From Crotalaria pallida (taxonomy: Eukaryota; Streptophyta; Magnoliopsida; Fabales; Fabaceae), in NCBI GenBank assembly GCA_037953625.1, contig CM075652.1, positions 38,682,501-38,746,500 on the forward strand: a stretch of DNA of 64,000 nt. The letters are read 5' to 3'. The notes under the pieces were generated by a model. The model did not search any database and had not been told where the DNA came from. It was given only the letters and a program-made list of their open reading frames with translations. Positions 20,833-33,018 of this stretch are shown in pieces (positions within the stretch are counted from its first letter, which is position 1; each line of letters starts with the position of its first letter). The position numbers and the translations under genes are program-made.

Positions 20833-21185
20833 TGTAAGATCCATGAAGAATGTTTTGATAAATGCCAAAAGGTTTTGAACAAGCTACAAGTGTGTTGATC
20901 AAGTTCAAGCTCAACAAGCAACAACAAACATCAAGTTATAAAGAGAGAGCCAACTCATGAAGACTTAGTTTGGTAGTTTATGTTTTATTGTTTTATCTTT
21001 TGCCTCACAAGTCTTTTAGTTTATGAGTTTGGGTAGAATTTATTAGAGGGTAGTGAATCTCTTTTGATTGCATGATTATATCATATTTTGAGTATTCACT
21101 TTGCCTAAAATCAATAGGTGGCTTAAAGGTTTGAAAGAAAAGGTTTAGTTTTTGAGAAAACAAGTTTTAAGTGATTTTTAATGTT

Positions 21186-21363
21186 AATAATCGATTAACA
21201 GATTTTGATAATTGATTAACAGTGTATTTTGAACTGATAATCGATTTACAAACTTTTGATAATTGATTATCTGAACTTTTACTCGAGTAAAACCTTTTTC
21301 ACTCGAGTGAAATTTATGCAGCTTTCGTATTACTCGAGTAACACTCATTTCACTCGAGTAACT
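21186..21363. promoter_or_regulatory. palindrome cluster upstream of the TATA box in LTR C
   Basis: Four TAATCGATTA-type boxes (some decayed to TTGATT) are followed by four ACTCGAGT boxes. The cluster ends about 75 bp before the TATA box. In the 3' LTR (25075-25250) three of the boxes differ, mostly at the central C/T. Confidence 0.65.
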
Positions 21364-21437
21364 TGATCAGATATGGTTTTTTAAATACGTTTTTCACTTC
21401 TCAAAAGCCATTCTAAGTGCTCCAACTTTTGGGTATT

Positions 21438-21446
21438 CTATATAAA
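21438..21446 (+). promoter_or_regulatory. TATA box of LTR C
   Basis: CTATATAAA within GGTATTCTATATAAACC; the same context occurs in the LTRs of array D. Confidence 0.6.
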
Positions 21447-22403
21447 CCTTTTCCTAATCATTTCTATCAACTAGAATCATTTTGATACACAATTTTACAA
21501 AGAATCAAAGCCACACTATTCTCTCTCACTCTCTCAAGATCAAAGCTCTCATTTTTATATTCTTTGATCAAGAACCTTGAATCTCTCATGTTGATATTTC
21601 ATAGCTTTTGAAAGAGATTCATAGGATTGTTTTTGTTTTCTATTGAGTTGTAATCATTGCAAGAGGCAAACATTCTACAACAAAGGAAGCCTTGATTTTG
21701 TGAATCAAGCAAGTTTAGTTGAAAGTCTTGAAGAAGCATTTCATCAAGCATTTGGAAGGCACTTTGAAGAATCTCAAAGTACTTGGAAGTCTTGTGAGTG
21801 AAGCAAGCAAAGAAGACTTGTTGTGGGGTTATCAACAAGCAAGTAGAGGTTAGATTAGATATCAATAGGGTTACAAGGCAAGGGTGTGGTATCTCTTGTA
21901 GGCTAGCAAGAAGGAAGTCTTGTGAGGCATTTACTTGTAATTTGAGAAACTCTAATTCCTCATAGTGAAGAATCTCTCTTGGTTGAAGAGGGGACTGGAG
22001 TAGCTTTCAAGTGGATGAAAGTGAACCAGGATAAATCACTGTGTCGTATCTCTAAACTCTCTACTCTTTACAATTCTTGTTATTAATTGTGTTCTTGATT
22101 GAAAACCTAGAAAAAGTGATTTTTCTATATTTGATTGAATTGAATCTTTATTGTGCAAAATTGATAAAGGGAAAATCATTTTCATAACCTAGGTGAATCA
22201 ATAAGAATATTGGTGTTGATTGTTTCCGCTTAATCTCTCATATAATATTTGTTAATTGATTGATTTTCATTGGTTTTAATCGTTTAGATTTGTTTCTTGC
22301 GAAAATCTTTCAAAGTTTCTATAACACCTATTCAACCCCCCCTTCTAGGTGTTCTCCTAGTGTTCCTAGTTATTTCACCCACCGAGTGTAGTTTTCCAAC
22401 AAT

Positions 22404-22415
22404 TGGTATCAGAGC
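22404..22415 (+). other. primer binding site of element C
   Basis: TGGTATCAGAGC, two bases after the LTR end; initiator-Met tRNA complement. Confidence 0.92.
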
Positions 22416-22470
22416 TCGGTCGAAAGACACGAGCATAGAGCTTTTTCGTTAAGATCCTAAGGAAACTACA

Positions 22471-24261
22471 ATGGGTTCTACGAATCCTTTTGGTGGTGAA
22501 GGTGCTTCAATAAATCGCCCTCCTATGTTTGGTGGAGAGGGTTATGGTTATTGGAAAATTAGGATGAGAATCTTTATAGAAGCTATAGATGTGAACATTT
22601 GGGAAGCCATTGAAAATGGTCCTTATATTCCCTCAAAAGATGTAGAAGGTGTGCTTACACTTACTCCCAAAGATAAGTGGACCGGTGATGATAAAAGGAA
22701 AATTCAATATGATTTAAAAGCAAAAAATATCATCACCTCCGCTCTATCTTATGATGAGTTCTTTAGAGTCTCCCAATGTAAAGATGCCAAAGATATGTGG
22801 GACACCTTGCAAGTCACACATGAAGGCACTAGTGAAGTTAGGCGTGCTAGATTAAATTCTTTGATGCATGAATATGAATTGTTTCATATGTTGCCTAATG
22901 AATCTATATGTTTTATGCAAAAACGTTTTACTCATATTGTTAATCATCTCATTGCTCTTGGTAAAACTTTCGTGAATTGTGAACTTGTTAACAAAGTTTT
23001 AAGATGTCTAAGTAGGGAATGGCAACCCAAGGTTACCGCAATTGTTGAATCAAAGGACTTGGACACAATGGACTTAGCAACACTTTTCGGAAAGCTACAA
23101 GAACATGAAATGGAGCTTGAACGTTTGCAAATGCATGAAGAGTCGGATAAGTACAAAGAAAGAAAAGGAATTGCTCTTAAATCTTAAAGGTCATATAAAA
23201 ATGAAGAGAGTTCCGATGATGATGATAATGAAGATTCCGATTCGGATATTGATGAAGAGGAGATGAAGCTTCTACTAAGAAAGTTCAATAAAATTCTAAG
23301 GAGAAAAGGAAGGTTGAACAAGGACAAAAGTAAAGAGAAGGATCCCCCACACTACAAGACCAAGACTTCAAAAGAAGGTGTAGTTTGCCATGAATGTGGA
23401 AAGCCCGGTCATCTCAAGTACTCATGTTCTAAGTATCTCAAGAAGAAGGAGAAAGAGAAGAAAAATGCAAAACACAAAAGGGCATACATAGTTTGGAATA
23501 GTGATGATGAACAAGACAAGAAAAGCACAACTAGTAGTTCTTCGGATGATGAACATGCCGCTTGTCTCAACTTGATAGCTCAAGTACATAAAGAGGAAAG
23601 CTCAAATGATGAATCAAGTGAGCAAAGTGACGAAAGCGATGTAAGTCTTACTAAATCCGAAATTTCTTCAAATTATGAAATGTTATATAATGCTTATGAA
23701 GAAATGCATGAACATCTCAAGAAATTAGCTAAGAAAAATATTGATAGGAAGAAGCTCATTGAGGAACATCAACAAAAGATTTTAGATCTTCAAAAGCAAG
23801 TTGATGACCTTAAGTTAGACAATGAGACTTTGCATCTTATCATTGATAATTCTACTTGTGATTGTGCTAGTAGATTGAATATTGTGGTTGATTGTGAGAA
23901 TTGCAAGTTGCTTAAGGATGAAAATGCTATTTTGAAAAATAAGCTTGCAAGTTTCACAAATGGTGATATTAGATTGCGAACATTGTTAAATTTTCAAAGA
24001 GAAAATTCAAACAAGTTTGGTTTGGGTTATACTAATGCTAAGAGTAAATCTCATAGAAATGTTGTTGATTTTTCAAAAGTTGATTTTTCAAATGCACCAA
24101 CATGTTTCTATTGTGGTACTCATGGACCTACTTCAAATGTGTGTTATATTAAAGTGCATGGTATACCTAAAGGAGATTTTGTTTGGGTGAAAAAGGGTGA
24201 AAGTCCCTACACTAACAAAAATGGATCCAAAACCATTTGGATACCAAAAAGCAAAGCATGA
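22471..24261 (+). pseudogene. gag: Gag of element C, one premature stop
   Basis: 597 codons in one frame, interrupted by a single TAA at codon 239 (23185-23187), where array D has a Lys codon. The copia gag domain occupies about residues 10-235 (INRPPMFGGEGYGYWKIRM, MWDTLQVTHEGTSEVR). Zinc knuckle 1 (CHECGKPGHLKYSC) is intact near codon 305. In zinc knuckle 2 (CFYCGTHGPTSNVC) the zinc-binding His is Pro. A coiled coil spans about 395-460. The stop overlaps TGATTGTTTTTGTAGGT, as in elements E and D. It was probably functional until recently. Confidence 0.88.
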
Positions 24262-24721
24262 TTGTTTTTGTAGGTATGATTGAAGAGCAAAAGGACTTTC
24301 ATGTGATATTCATTCATTTGCTACTTCAATTGGTATCAAGGAGAAAATTCTACAAATTGGTGTTATTCTATTCATGCTTTGGTTATATTTCTTCTATTTT
24401 GGCTTAGATCTTATTTCAATTGGTATATATTTCTTTTTGATAATGCCAAAGGGGGAGAAATATGATGTTTTTGAAACAAAAGGAGAAATTTTTAAATGGT
24501 ATGTTTGGAGAAAGGTTGTTTTGTTGTTTTTATGTAGGTTGAGCAAAGTTGTTGAAGATAGGGGGAGAATCAAGCTTACTCAATTGGATTTCAAATGTCA
24601 AAAGCATTAATTGAGGGGGAGCAAGAGTCTCACCAAGTGATCAAATGGTTCAAGCATTAACAACTTCAATGAACTTCAAACGATTTCAAAACATGTTTGT
24701 CATTTTCAAAAAGGGGGAGAT
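24262..24721 (+). promoter_or_regulatory. 3' non-coding region and polypurine tracts of element C
   Basis: Polypurine tracts (GGGGGAG cores) occur at about 24448, 24560, 24615 and 24711; the last abuts the 3' LTR. Three TTCAATTGGTAT-like repeats (about 24329, 24353, 24416) resemble the PBS junction. No pol is present. Confidence 0.75.
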
Positions 24722-26291
24722 TGTAAGATCCATGAAGAATGTTTTGATAAATGCCAAAAGGTTTTGAACAAGCTACAAGTGTGTTGATCAAGTTCAAGCT
24801 CAACAAGCAACAACAAACATCAAGTTATGAAGAGAGAGCCAACTCATGAAGACTTAGTTTGGTAGTTTATGTTTTATTGTTTTATCTTTTGCCTCACAAG
24901 TCTTTTAGTTTATGAGTTTGGGTAGAATTTATTAGAGGGTAGTGAATCTCTTTTGATTGCATGATTATATCATATTTTGAGTATTCACTTTGCCTAAAAT
25001 CAATAGGTGGCTTAAAGGTTTGAAAGAAAAGGTTTAGTTTTTGAGAAAACAAGTTTTAAGTGATTTTTAATGTTAATAATCGATTGACAGATTTTGATAA
25101 TTGATTAACAGTGTATTTTGAACTGATAATCGATTAACAAACTTTTGATAATCGATTATCTGACCTTTTACTCGAGTAAAACCTTTTTCACTCGAGTGAA
25201 ATTTATGCAGCTTTCGTATTACTCGAGTAACACTCATTTCACTCGAGTAACTTGATCAGATATGGTTTTTTAAATACGTTTTTCACTTCTCAAAAGCCAT
25301 TCTAAGTGCTCCAACTTTTGGGTATTCTATATAAACCTTTTCCTAATCATTTCTATCAACTAGAATCATTTTGATACACAATTTTACAAAGAATCAAAGC
25401 CACACTATTCTCTCTCACTCTCTCAAGATCAAAGCTCTCATTTTTATATTCTTTGATCAAGAACCTTGAATCTCTCATGTTGATATTTCATAGCTTTTCA
25501 AAGAGATTCATAGGATTGTTTTTGTTTTCTATTGAGTTGTAATCATTGCAAGAGGCAAACATTCTACAACAAAGGAAGCCTTGATTTTGTGAATCAAACA
25601 AGTTTAGTTGAAAGTCTTGAAGAAGCATTTCATCAAGCATTTGGAAGGCACTTTGAAGAATCTCAAAGTACTTGGAAGTCTTGTGAGTGAAGCAAGCAAA
25701 GAAGACTTGTTGTGGGGTTATCAACAAGCAAGTAGAGGTTAGATTAGATATCAATAGGTTTACAAGGCAAGGGTGTCGGTTATCTCTTGTAAGCTAGCAA
25801 GAAGGGAGTCTTGTGAGGCAATCACTTGTAATTTGAGAACTCTAATTCCTCATAGTGAAGAATCTCTCTTGGTTGAAGAGGGGACTGGAGTAGCTTTCAA
25901 GTGGATGAAAGTGAACCAGGATAAATCACTGTGTCGTATCTCTAAACTCTCTACTCTTTACAATTCTTGTTATTAATTGTGTTCTTGATTGAAAACCTAG
26001 AAAAAGTGATTTTTCTATATTTGATTGAATTGAATCTTTATTGTGCAAAATTGATAAAGGGAAAATCATTTTCATAACCTAGGTGAATCAATAAGAATAT
26101 TGGTGTTGATTGTTTCCGCTTAATCTCTCATATAATATTTGTTAATTGATTGATTTTCATTGGTTTTAATCGTTTAGATTTGTTTCTTGCGAAAATCTTT
26201 CAAAGTTTCTATAACACCTATTCAACCCCCCCTTCTAGGTGTTCTCCTAGTGTTCCTAGTTATTTCACCCACCGAGTGTAGTTTTCCAACA
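24722..26291 (+). repeat. 3' LTR of element C
   Basis: About 99% identical to 20833-22401, followed by the GTTAT target duplication. Confidence 0.92.
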
Positions 26292-26871
26292 GTTATTTTT
26301 ATTTGTTTGCCTTAGAAAATTTTGTGTGGCTCCTATTAGAAGCTTCTCCTAGAAGCTTGGCAAATGAGTGGTGGTGAGTTGAAGCTTCCTTGAGAATCTT
26401 TGACTTCTTAGCTTTGATTGACCAATTTTATTTATTTATTTTTTTTGCAAGAACACGATTGGTAATCGATTACCCCAACCAGGTAATCGATTACATCCCC
26501 GTTTTCACAAATAACGGACTCCTCACAGAAACTATGTAATCGATTACCTCTACCTCCCAAAAATCACAATTTTAGGGTTTCCCACAAAAAGTCAATAATC
26601 GATTACTTTCCCAAAGGTAATCGATTACTTCCCTAAATTCAATTCTTAGGGCTTTTCACAGAATCATGGTAATCGATTATCTCCCCAAGATAATCGATTA
26701 CCCTACTGGATTTTCATATTTTGAGTGCTTCTAACTCTAAGGCATTTCCCTTAATCCCTATACTCATTTTGGCTATGTTTATTATATTCAATCCTAACTT
26801 ACTCCTATGGCTTTCATGGGTTTAACTTAGATTATTATAATTAAACTTGGAATTTAAAATCAGGATGTTAC
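26292..26871 (-). mobile_element. fragment of LTR X with ATCGAT palindromes
   Basis: On the minus strand the segment starts TGTAACATCCTGATTTT (26871), like Ty3/gypsy LTR starts in this window (compare 36098). It is cut by element C at 26292. It holds about eight GTAATCGATTAC boxes at 26459-26708, mostly as pairs 20-25 bp apart. The rest of this LTR is presumably left of 20785, beyond the Tekay insertion. Confidence 0.55.
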
Positions 26872-27458
26872 AATCATCATCTGGTATCTCTATTATTGGA
26901 GCATTACTCCCTTTGGCGCTCAAGACTTTAGGTTCAATATCCTTTGCTGTAGGAGGTTCAATATTGCAACTCAAATTGTTTGACTGCATCATTTGTTTAA
27001 CTTGCCCTATAAGTTGGCTCATCATTTCTTCTCTCATAGAATCCATTCGAGCTTTGACCTCAGCCTCCACTCGAGCCTTCACTTGAGAATCTACCATTTT
27101 TTCCATGCTAGAGGCAGATCGACATGACGATGATGTGCCCCAATAATCACGGTGGCCCACACCTTTTCGTGTTGTACAAACACGACCAAAATGTTGTGGT
27201 CGCCTTAATGCAACTATTAGGACATCATTTTTCCCAACAAGCTCCGATGTTCCTTGGGAATTACTTTGGCTTAAAGAATCCCACAACAAAAAATTTGTAA
27301 AACATGATGAATATATGTTTAATTCAATCATAAGAATACACACACAATATATATCAATAAATATAGTTATTTACTTACGATCTTTCCAGCAACAACTTCC
27401 GTTTCCTTATTTATAAACTCTCCAGTTTTTCGTATTCGAGCTTTCTTCCCTTTATCAC
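26872..27458 (-). pseudogene. CACTA transposase remnant, part 2
   Basis: The minus-strand reading includes ALRRPQHFGRVCTTRKGVGHRDYWG and a basic/acidic helix (KARVEAEVKARMDSMREEM), followed by PIIEIPDDD. This resembles the C-terminal part of plant En/Spm-type 'Transposase_24' proteins. It is cut at 26872 by LTR X and at 27458 by element B, and continues at 34762. Confidence 0.7.
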
Positions 27459-28512
27459 TGATCGAGGCCGTACCCAATCAAAATAAAAGGTGTTTATTCT
27501 GTAGTACTAGGAAGGTGATCCTAGGTCGTTTCCCAGCGAATATCGGTCTAGGCAAAGTATCAAACACGTAGTGTGCAGTAAAATGGGGGGGGGGGGGGGT
27601 TTTGTGTGACAAATGTGAAGAACAAAACATAAACAGAATATAAAAACTAAGAAAATCAGAAACAAAAGCGGGCAAACCCCTTTGGCTACGTACACTACTC
27701 AATCCTAGCTCACTAAAGATCGATTCCTCTCCTCTCCTCTGTCCAACTCGTGATAACCAAATACTAAGCGAAAATTCAGTTATCACTCCAAACCCTAACT
27801 TCTAATTAAGCATCAGAAACCAGAATTGGAGTTTTTACGAGTTAATACAAATTAAGCATTTATATTCATGTATTATCTCTACGAAATGGAATTAAGCAAA
27901 CCACTACACATCGATAAACATGAAAACAGAGAAGAGAAAACGAAATTGCATTAATAACAAGAGCTCAAGAGTAGATAATACAATACCAAAGGGATTAACC
28001 CTTGAAGTCTAGCTTTCCATGGCCATAAATGAAGAAAAACGAGTAGAAATGGGGAAGAACAAAACCCTAGCAGCCACCACCACTTGGGAGAGCCAAGAGA
28101 GAAGTTCTAACCTAGAGAGAGAGTGAGAAATCTGAAATGAAAGTATGTTTTTGGGGGTTACACGAATTTCCCCTCTTTAGTCATGAAAATGGGCCTAAAA
28201 CATGGGCCCAAGTCCTAAGAAACACTATTCTAAAAATTACAATTAAAAAGGGACCTAAATGCAAATTACAATCTTCACTTCAATGCTTCAATCTTCATTT
28301 CCAAACATCCCAAAGTGTCCTTGTGCCAAATATTACCTGAAAATAGAAATAGAATTAATTAGGCTAAATAATCCCAAATTAAACAATATTCGGAATATTA
28401 GTCCAATAAACTCAAAATCACTAAATCAAGCTAATCAATGTCAAATGGGCAACAAGTATCAATAATAGGAGTAAAATAATGCAAGGAATAATGGGAAATA
28501 AAATGCTCATCA
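27459..28512 (-). repeat. 3' LTR of element B
   Basis: Plus strand TGATCGAGG ... GCTCATCA. Contains a G15 run at 27585-27599. Confidence 0.93.
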
Positions 28513-29991
28513 AATACCCCCACACTTATCCTTTTGCACTCCTGGGCAAAACCAAAAGATAGGACTATGAAGATCAATATGCACCAAAGTGAATCATGCA
28601 ACAAGATGACTACAACTAAGAAATGCTAACCTAAGAGATTACATACTTCACAATGAATTCTAGGAAATGCAAAGAAATGGGCAAACTCAAGCACACAAAA
28701 TGGTTAAGGATCAAAGAGTCAAAGCATCCGCGAACATCATCCAATTACTTCAAGTATGCAAAGAAACCAATGACATCAAGAGGATAGTCACAAAGATGAT
28801 AGAAACTCACAAGGATCACTCAAAAGTGTTTACACTCAAGTGTTTGGGGTTAATCATTATTTACACTCAAGGCACATCATGAAAAACAAACACAACCATA
28901 AGCTTGACAAACCTCTAACATCAACCATCAACACACATGCACAAAATGATCAAAAGGTCTTTTAAGGGTTGTAATGGGGCCAAGGACAAGGTAGGATAAA
29001 AATATGGGAATGTAGCTAAAACCAAAGGAATAGAGGAGCAATGGGGAATAAGTAAAAAGTAAGCAAAATCCACCCCAAAATCAACTACCACTAATTCCAA
29101 TCCTCTTTGCCTCAACAACCTTTTATTCACTTTTTTTTTTTTTCTCTTCTTTTTTTTTTCTTTTTATTTTTGCATTTTTTTTTTTGTATTTTTGTCTTCT
29201 ATTTTGTTTTTGTTTTTGAGAGATATACAAAAAGAAAAGAAGAAACAACACAAATGGCATGAAGATGAAGCCATAACTATAACAACCAATGAGGCAAAAC
29301 CAAGAACTCAACCAATTAAAGCATAAAGCACACTTTTTACCTAATACCCATTCCCAAAACAATTCCAAAGCTCCAAAATTCCCTAAGGTTAGGACAATCA
29401 TGGTTTTTCAGTCATAGGCTTGTAATGAGCTAAAGAACAAGGAAAGGGATAAAAAGGCTCAAAGGGGCTAGCAAAGGATACATTCATTCAAGGTAGGCTC
29501 ATATGGCTAGTAGCTTACTCAAGAAAGAAAGTGCCTAAATCATTTCAAAATGTGCATGAGCAATCAAGTATCAACAAGAGTCAAGTCAAGTTCTAGAGTG
29601 CAAGTAATCCAGAGTGCAATCACACATGAAAGAAAATTAGGTGGCTTATATAGCAATCCACCCACAATTAAGGCTCAAATCCTCACAAAAGGGACAATTC
29701 TATCACAGTGTTACTACCTCTTAATTATCAAAAGCAACTTTACACACAGAAATGCATGAATTCAGACACAAGATACCAAAACTCTACTAAAATGAAGCAA
29801 AAACATGCAAGAAAATGCCCATAACTAAGCAAAACCTAAAAAAAAATCAAAGCAAAATATGCAACCTAAACTATTCTCCCCCCCACACTTAAATCACACA
29901 TTGTCCTCAATGTAACACAATCAGCAGAATCAGATAGATATAGACAAGTGCAATGAATGTAGTGAAGAAGGAGAAAAGAAAACTCCCGAAG
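28513..29991 (-). promoter_or_regulatory. 3' non-coding region of element B
   Basis: The 3' polypurine tract (minus AAGTGTGGGGGTATT) abuts the LTR at 28513-28527. A second GTGTGGGGGG tract lies at about 29877-29890, followed in element sense by about 1.4 kb of A/G-rich non-coding DNA. A long T-run block (29129-29218, plus strand) interrupts it. No pol-like reading is seen. Confidence 0.75.
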
Positions 29992-32900
29992 TCATGGTGG
30001 GAAGAAGGTGAGTGCTCTCTTTAGCGGATCGAATGCCATCTTGCATTGGTCTCCTAATCGAAGGACTATGTTTCTGAAGTTCACAAGTGGCACCTCAGGT
30101 AGATATGCTAAAGTCCATCCGACTGTCCTCTTGTTCTGTCTAATCATATCTAGCAGCTTCTCCTCTTGATCAACAGAAAGTGAGGTAGAGATGATCACTG
30201 GGAGTTTCTGCTCATCCTCAAAGTAAGCATATTTGAGATGAGGAGGGAGGGGCTCCAGGTCCAATGAGGGTGCCTGCATAATGGATGGAACTAACGGGAC
30301 AGTAGAAATGGATTCTGCTGCCTGCACCTGAACAAATGAATCAGACTCATGCATAACAGAGAGGGGGTTAGCAGAATCTATAATATGAGAATCATCAACA
30401 GATGCAGTGTCAGAAACTAGAAATTGATCAATGCATGGCATGCATATTTCGGAATCAGTACATGCAGGACAAGAAAATGAGTCTGTAAATGATGGCAAAT
30501 CAGGATCATGCAAAACATCAAGCACATGTTCATCAATCTCATCAAGAAAGTCTATATGAAAGACAGCGTGGTCATCAGAAAAATTTTTCATAGCATGGAA
30601 AATGTCAAATCGGATCACACTGCCATCAAACTCCATGGAAAGTGAACCTGAATGCACATCTATCTTGGTTCGGGCTGTTTTCAAAAATGGCCTCCCCAAA
30701 ATAATAGGAACAGCATTACGGGGGGAGTCATCTTCCATATCAAGAATGTAAAAATCAGCAGGGAAGATCAACTCTTCAACCCGAACCAAGACATCCTCTA
30801 TCAAACCTGCGGGGTGGGCAGTACTTCTATTTGCCAATTGAATCACCACACCCGTAGGTTGAAGAGGTCCAAGAGAAAGAGACTTAAAAATAGACATAGG
30901 CATGACATTTATGGATGCTCCTAAATCTAGCATAGCATTTTCAAACTTGACATTGCCTATGATGCAAGGTATAGAGAAAGTTCCAGGATCCTTACATTTT
31001 TCAGGAATGTGAGGGATAGGTTTACCTATGAGAGCGGAGACATTCCTTCCCATGCTTATCCTCTCATTTCCCTTGAGTCTTCTCTTTTGAGTGCATAACT
31101 CCTTAAGGAACTTCGCATACCTTGGAATCTGTTTTATTACATCAAGAAGGGGTATGTTGACTTCCACCTTCCTGAATGTATCAAGAATCTCCTTGTCCAC
31201 CTCTTCCACCCTTTTGTTTTGAGGCACTCTTGGTGGGAATGGAAGAGGAATGGGAGGAGGTTGTAGGACAACAGCAGGTTTTGTGGTTGAGCTTGAGGAA
31301 GGTTGAGTTGGATGACTCTCCTTGGTGCTAGGATGTTCACCTTCCTCTATCACTTGACTCTTCCCTTTAGAGGGAGCTAGAGCATCATTGTTGAGGTGAG
31401 GTTGTGGTGTGGGTGTGACAATCTGCTTTCCTGACCTCAGGTTGATGGCACTAACATTCTGATGCTGAGGATTTATCACTGTTTGGGAAGGCAACTTGTC
31501 AGAATTTTGAGATTGCAAGTTGTTGAGAGAAGTTGCCATTTGACCCATCTGATTTGTCAAAGTCTGAATGGATGCCTCTTGTCTCTGTATGGATGCTCTA
31601 GTTTCTTGTTGAAATTGGAGGTTTTGCATGGTCATTTGCCTCACCAACTCCTCCAAGGTAGGTTGGTTGGATGGAGGGGCTGATGGTGCAGGATGAACCA
31701 CTTGCTGCTGTTGTTGTTGCCTTTGCTGCTGGATTGGAGGAGGTACATATGGTGGTCTGCTCGGTCCAGCGGTGTTCTGAAATGGAACATTAGGAGAAGG
31801 TTGCTGTTGTTGATCAGACCACTTCAGGTTGGGATGGTTCCTCCATCCAGGGTTGTATCTATTGGAAGAGAGGTCATGATTGTGCTGTTGTGGGCCATTA
31901 TTGTTGTATATGTTGGCCGCATAGGCCTCGGGTTGGTGACCACTTGCCATCAGCTGTTGCTGCTGAAGGGAAGGGCATGCATCTGTGGGGTGCTCAATGG
32001 ATGTGCATATGCCACACACTCTAGCAGGAAGTATCATCTTTTTCTGATTGACAGCCAATTGTGTGACCAATGTTGTAAGTGAATCAATTTTCTGCTCAAG
32101 CTTCTCAACCTTGCCCGAGTCTGCACCAACATCATTTACATCCCTCACAACTATTGCATCACTGTTGCTTCTTGCATGGAATTGTTGACAGTTGGAAGCC
32201 ATCTTCTCAATTTTGCTCCTGGCTTGTAAGGGTGTCATATCTCCCAATGTACCACCACTTGCAGCATCTACCATGTTTCTTTCCATGAAGTTGAGACCTT
32301 CATAAAAGTACTGGATGAGAAGCTGCTCTGAGATCTGATGGTGAGGGCAGGAAGCACACAACCTCTTGAATCTCTCCCAATAATCATAGAGACTCTCTCC
32401 ATGTTGTTGCCTGATACCAGAAATTTCCTTTCTGATTGCAGTGGTCCTATTTGCAGGGAAGAATTTTTCCAGAAATGCCCTCTTCAAGTCATCCCAGCTT
32501 ATGATGGAACCAGGGGCCAAATCAGATAACCAATCTTGTGCTAGACCCTCTAAGGAATGTGGAAATGCTCTGAGACAGACATGATCCTCTTGCACATCAT
32601 GTGGTTTCATTGTGGTGCACACTATATGGAATTTCTTGAGATGCTTATGAGGATCCTCACCTGCAAGACCATGAAACTTGGGCAACAAATGGATTAGTCC
32701 TGTTCTAAGCTTAAAAGGAACATCCTCATCAGGATACCGGATACACGAGTCTTCAATAGTGAAGTCAGGTGCAGCCAGCTCCCTAAGTGTCCTTTCCCTT
32801 GGTGGGGGTTGAGCCATGTTATCACAATGTATAGAATCAGATTGAATAAAAGTAGAAGGAATAGAAGAAATAGAAACAGAATCAGAATTAGATAGACTAT

Positions 32901-33018
32901 AAGATGACTCTGACTCACTACCTAATGACTGATTCCTATTTTGTCTAACTAATCTGTGATAAGTTCTATCAATTTCAGGGTTGTAAGGATGCAAATAACT
33001 TGGGTTGCCCCTAGTCAT
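29992..33018 (-). CDS. Gag-protease polyprotein of Athila-like element B
   Basis: Intact, 1008 residues. The gag domain is at about 100-275 (LLPKFHGLAGEDPHKHLKKFH, DDLKRAFLEKFFPANRT, SLYDYWERFKRLCASCP). A zinc knuckle is at 335-348 (CGICTSIEHPTDAC). Then come a Gln/Pro-rich linker and a coiled coil (455-505). The aspartic protease is at about 640-800, with active site LDLGAS at 697-702 and ILGRPFL at 773-779. The tail (KRTVGWTLAYLPEV) is the usual lead-in to reverse transcriptase but then diverges and stops. It would make capsid, RNA-binding protein and protease, but no replication enzymes. Confidence 0.9.
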   Translation of the reverse strand: MTRGNPSYLHPYNPEIDRTYHRLVRQNRNQSLGSESESSYSLSNSDSVSISSIPSTFIQSDSIHCDNMAQPPPRERTLRELAAPDFTIEDSCIRYPDEDVPFKLRTGLIHLLPKFHGLAGEDPHKHLKKFHIVCTTMKPHDVQEDHVCLRAFPHSLEGLAQDWLSDLAPGSIISWDDLKRAFLEKFFPANRTTAIRKEISGIRQQHGESLYDYWERFKRLCASCPHHQISEQLLIQYFYEGLNFMERNMVDAASGGTLGDMTPLQARSKIEKMASNCQQFHARSNSDAIVVRDVNDVGADSGKVEKLEQKIDSLTTLVTQLAVNQKKMILPARVCGICTSIEHPTDACPSLQQQQLMASGHQPEAYAANIYNNNGPQQHNHDLSSNRYNPGWRNHPNLKWSDQQQQPSPNVPFQNTAGPSRPPYVPPPIQQQRQQQQQQVVHPAPSAPPSNQPTLEELVRQMTMQNLQFQQETRASIQRQEASIQTLTNQMGQMATSLNNLQSQNSDKLPSQTVINPQHQNVSAINLRSGKQIVTPTPQPHLNNDALAPSKGKSQVIEEGEHPSTKESHPTQPSSSSTTKPAVVLQPPPIPLPFPPRVPQNKRVEEVDKEILDTFRKVEVNIPLLDVIKQIPRYAKFLKELCTQKRRLKGNERISMGRNVSALIGKPIPHIPEKCKDPGTFSIPCIIGNVKFENAMLDLGASINVMPMSIFKSLSLGPLQPTGVVIQLANRSTAHPAGLIEDVLVRVEELIFPADFYILDMEDDSPRNAVPIILGRPFLKTARTKIDVHSGSLSMEFDGSVIRFDIFHAMKNFSDDHAVFHIDFLDEIDEHVLDVLHDPDLPSFTDSFSCPACTDSEICMPCIDQFLVSDTASVDDSHIIDSANPLSVMHESDSFVQVQAAESISTVPLVPSIMQAPSLDLEPLPPHLKYAYFEDEQKLPVIISTSLSVDQEEKLLDMIRQNKRTVGWTLAYLPEVPLVNFRNIVLRLGDQCKMAFDPLKRALTFFPP

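Larger units (their letters stand above)
20833..22401 (+). repeat. 5' LTR of element C
   Basis: From TGTAAGATCC to TTTTCCAACA, followed by PBS. Contains eight ATCGAT/CTCGAG-type boxes (21186-21363) and a TATA box (21438-21445). Confidence 0.92.
20833..26291 (+). mobile_element. gag-only Sirevirus-like element C, TSD GTTAT
   Basis: Two LTRs (1569 and 1570 bp) flank 2.3 kb that holds only a gag gene. Target duplications GTTAT lie at 20828-20832 and 26292-26296. PBS and polypurine tracts are intact. Pol is wholly absent, so this is a non-autonomous 'TR-GAG'-type derivative that would need enzymes from a relative. About 13 substitutions and a few indels separate the LTRs (about 1%), making it older than E or B. 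Its gag and LTRs are related to those of array D. Confidence 0.92.

Noticed and set aside
21599..21865. An 88-codon antisense reading repeated in both LTRs of element C
   Set aside because: It is antisense to the element, duplicated only through the LTR pair, and without recognisable motifs.
26847..27086. Open reading on the plus strand across the CACTA remnant
   Set aside because: It is the antisense of a clearly transposase-like minus-strand reading and shows no motif of its own.
31462..32288. Several plus-strand readings of 60-130 codons opposite the Athila-like Gag-protease
   Set aside because: They are antisense shadows of an intact 1008-residue ORF; Leu/Gln-rich content reflects the Gln/Pro linker on the other strand.
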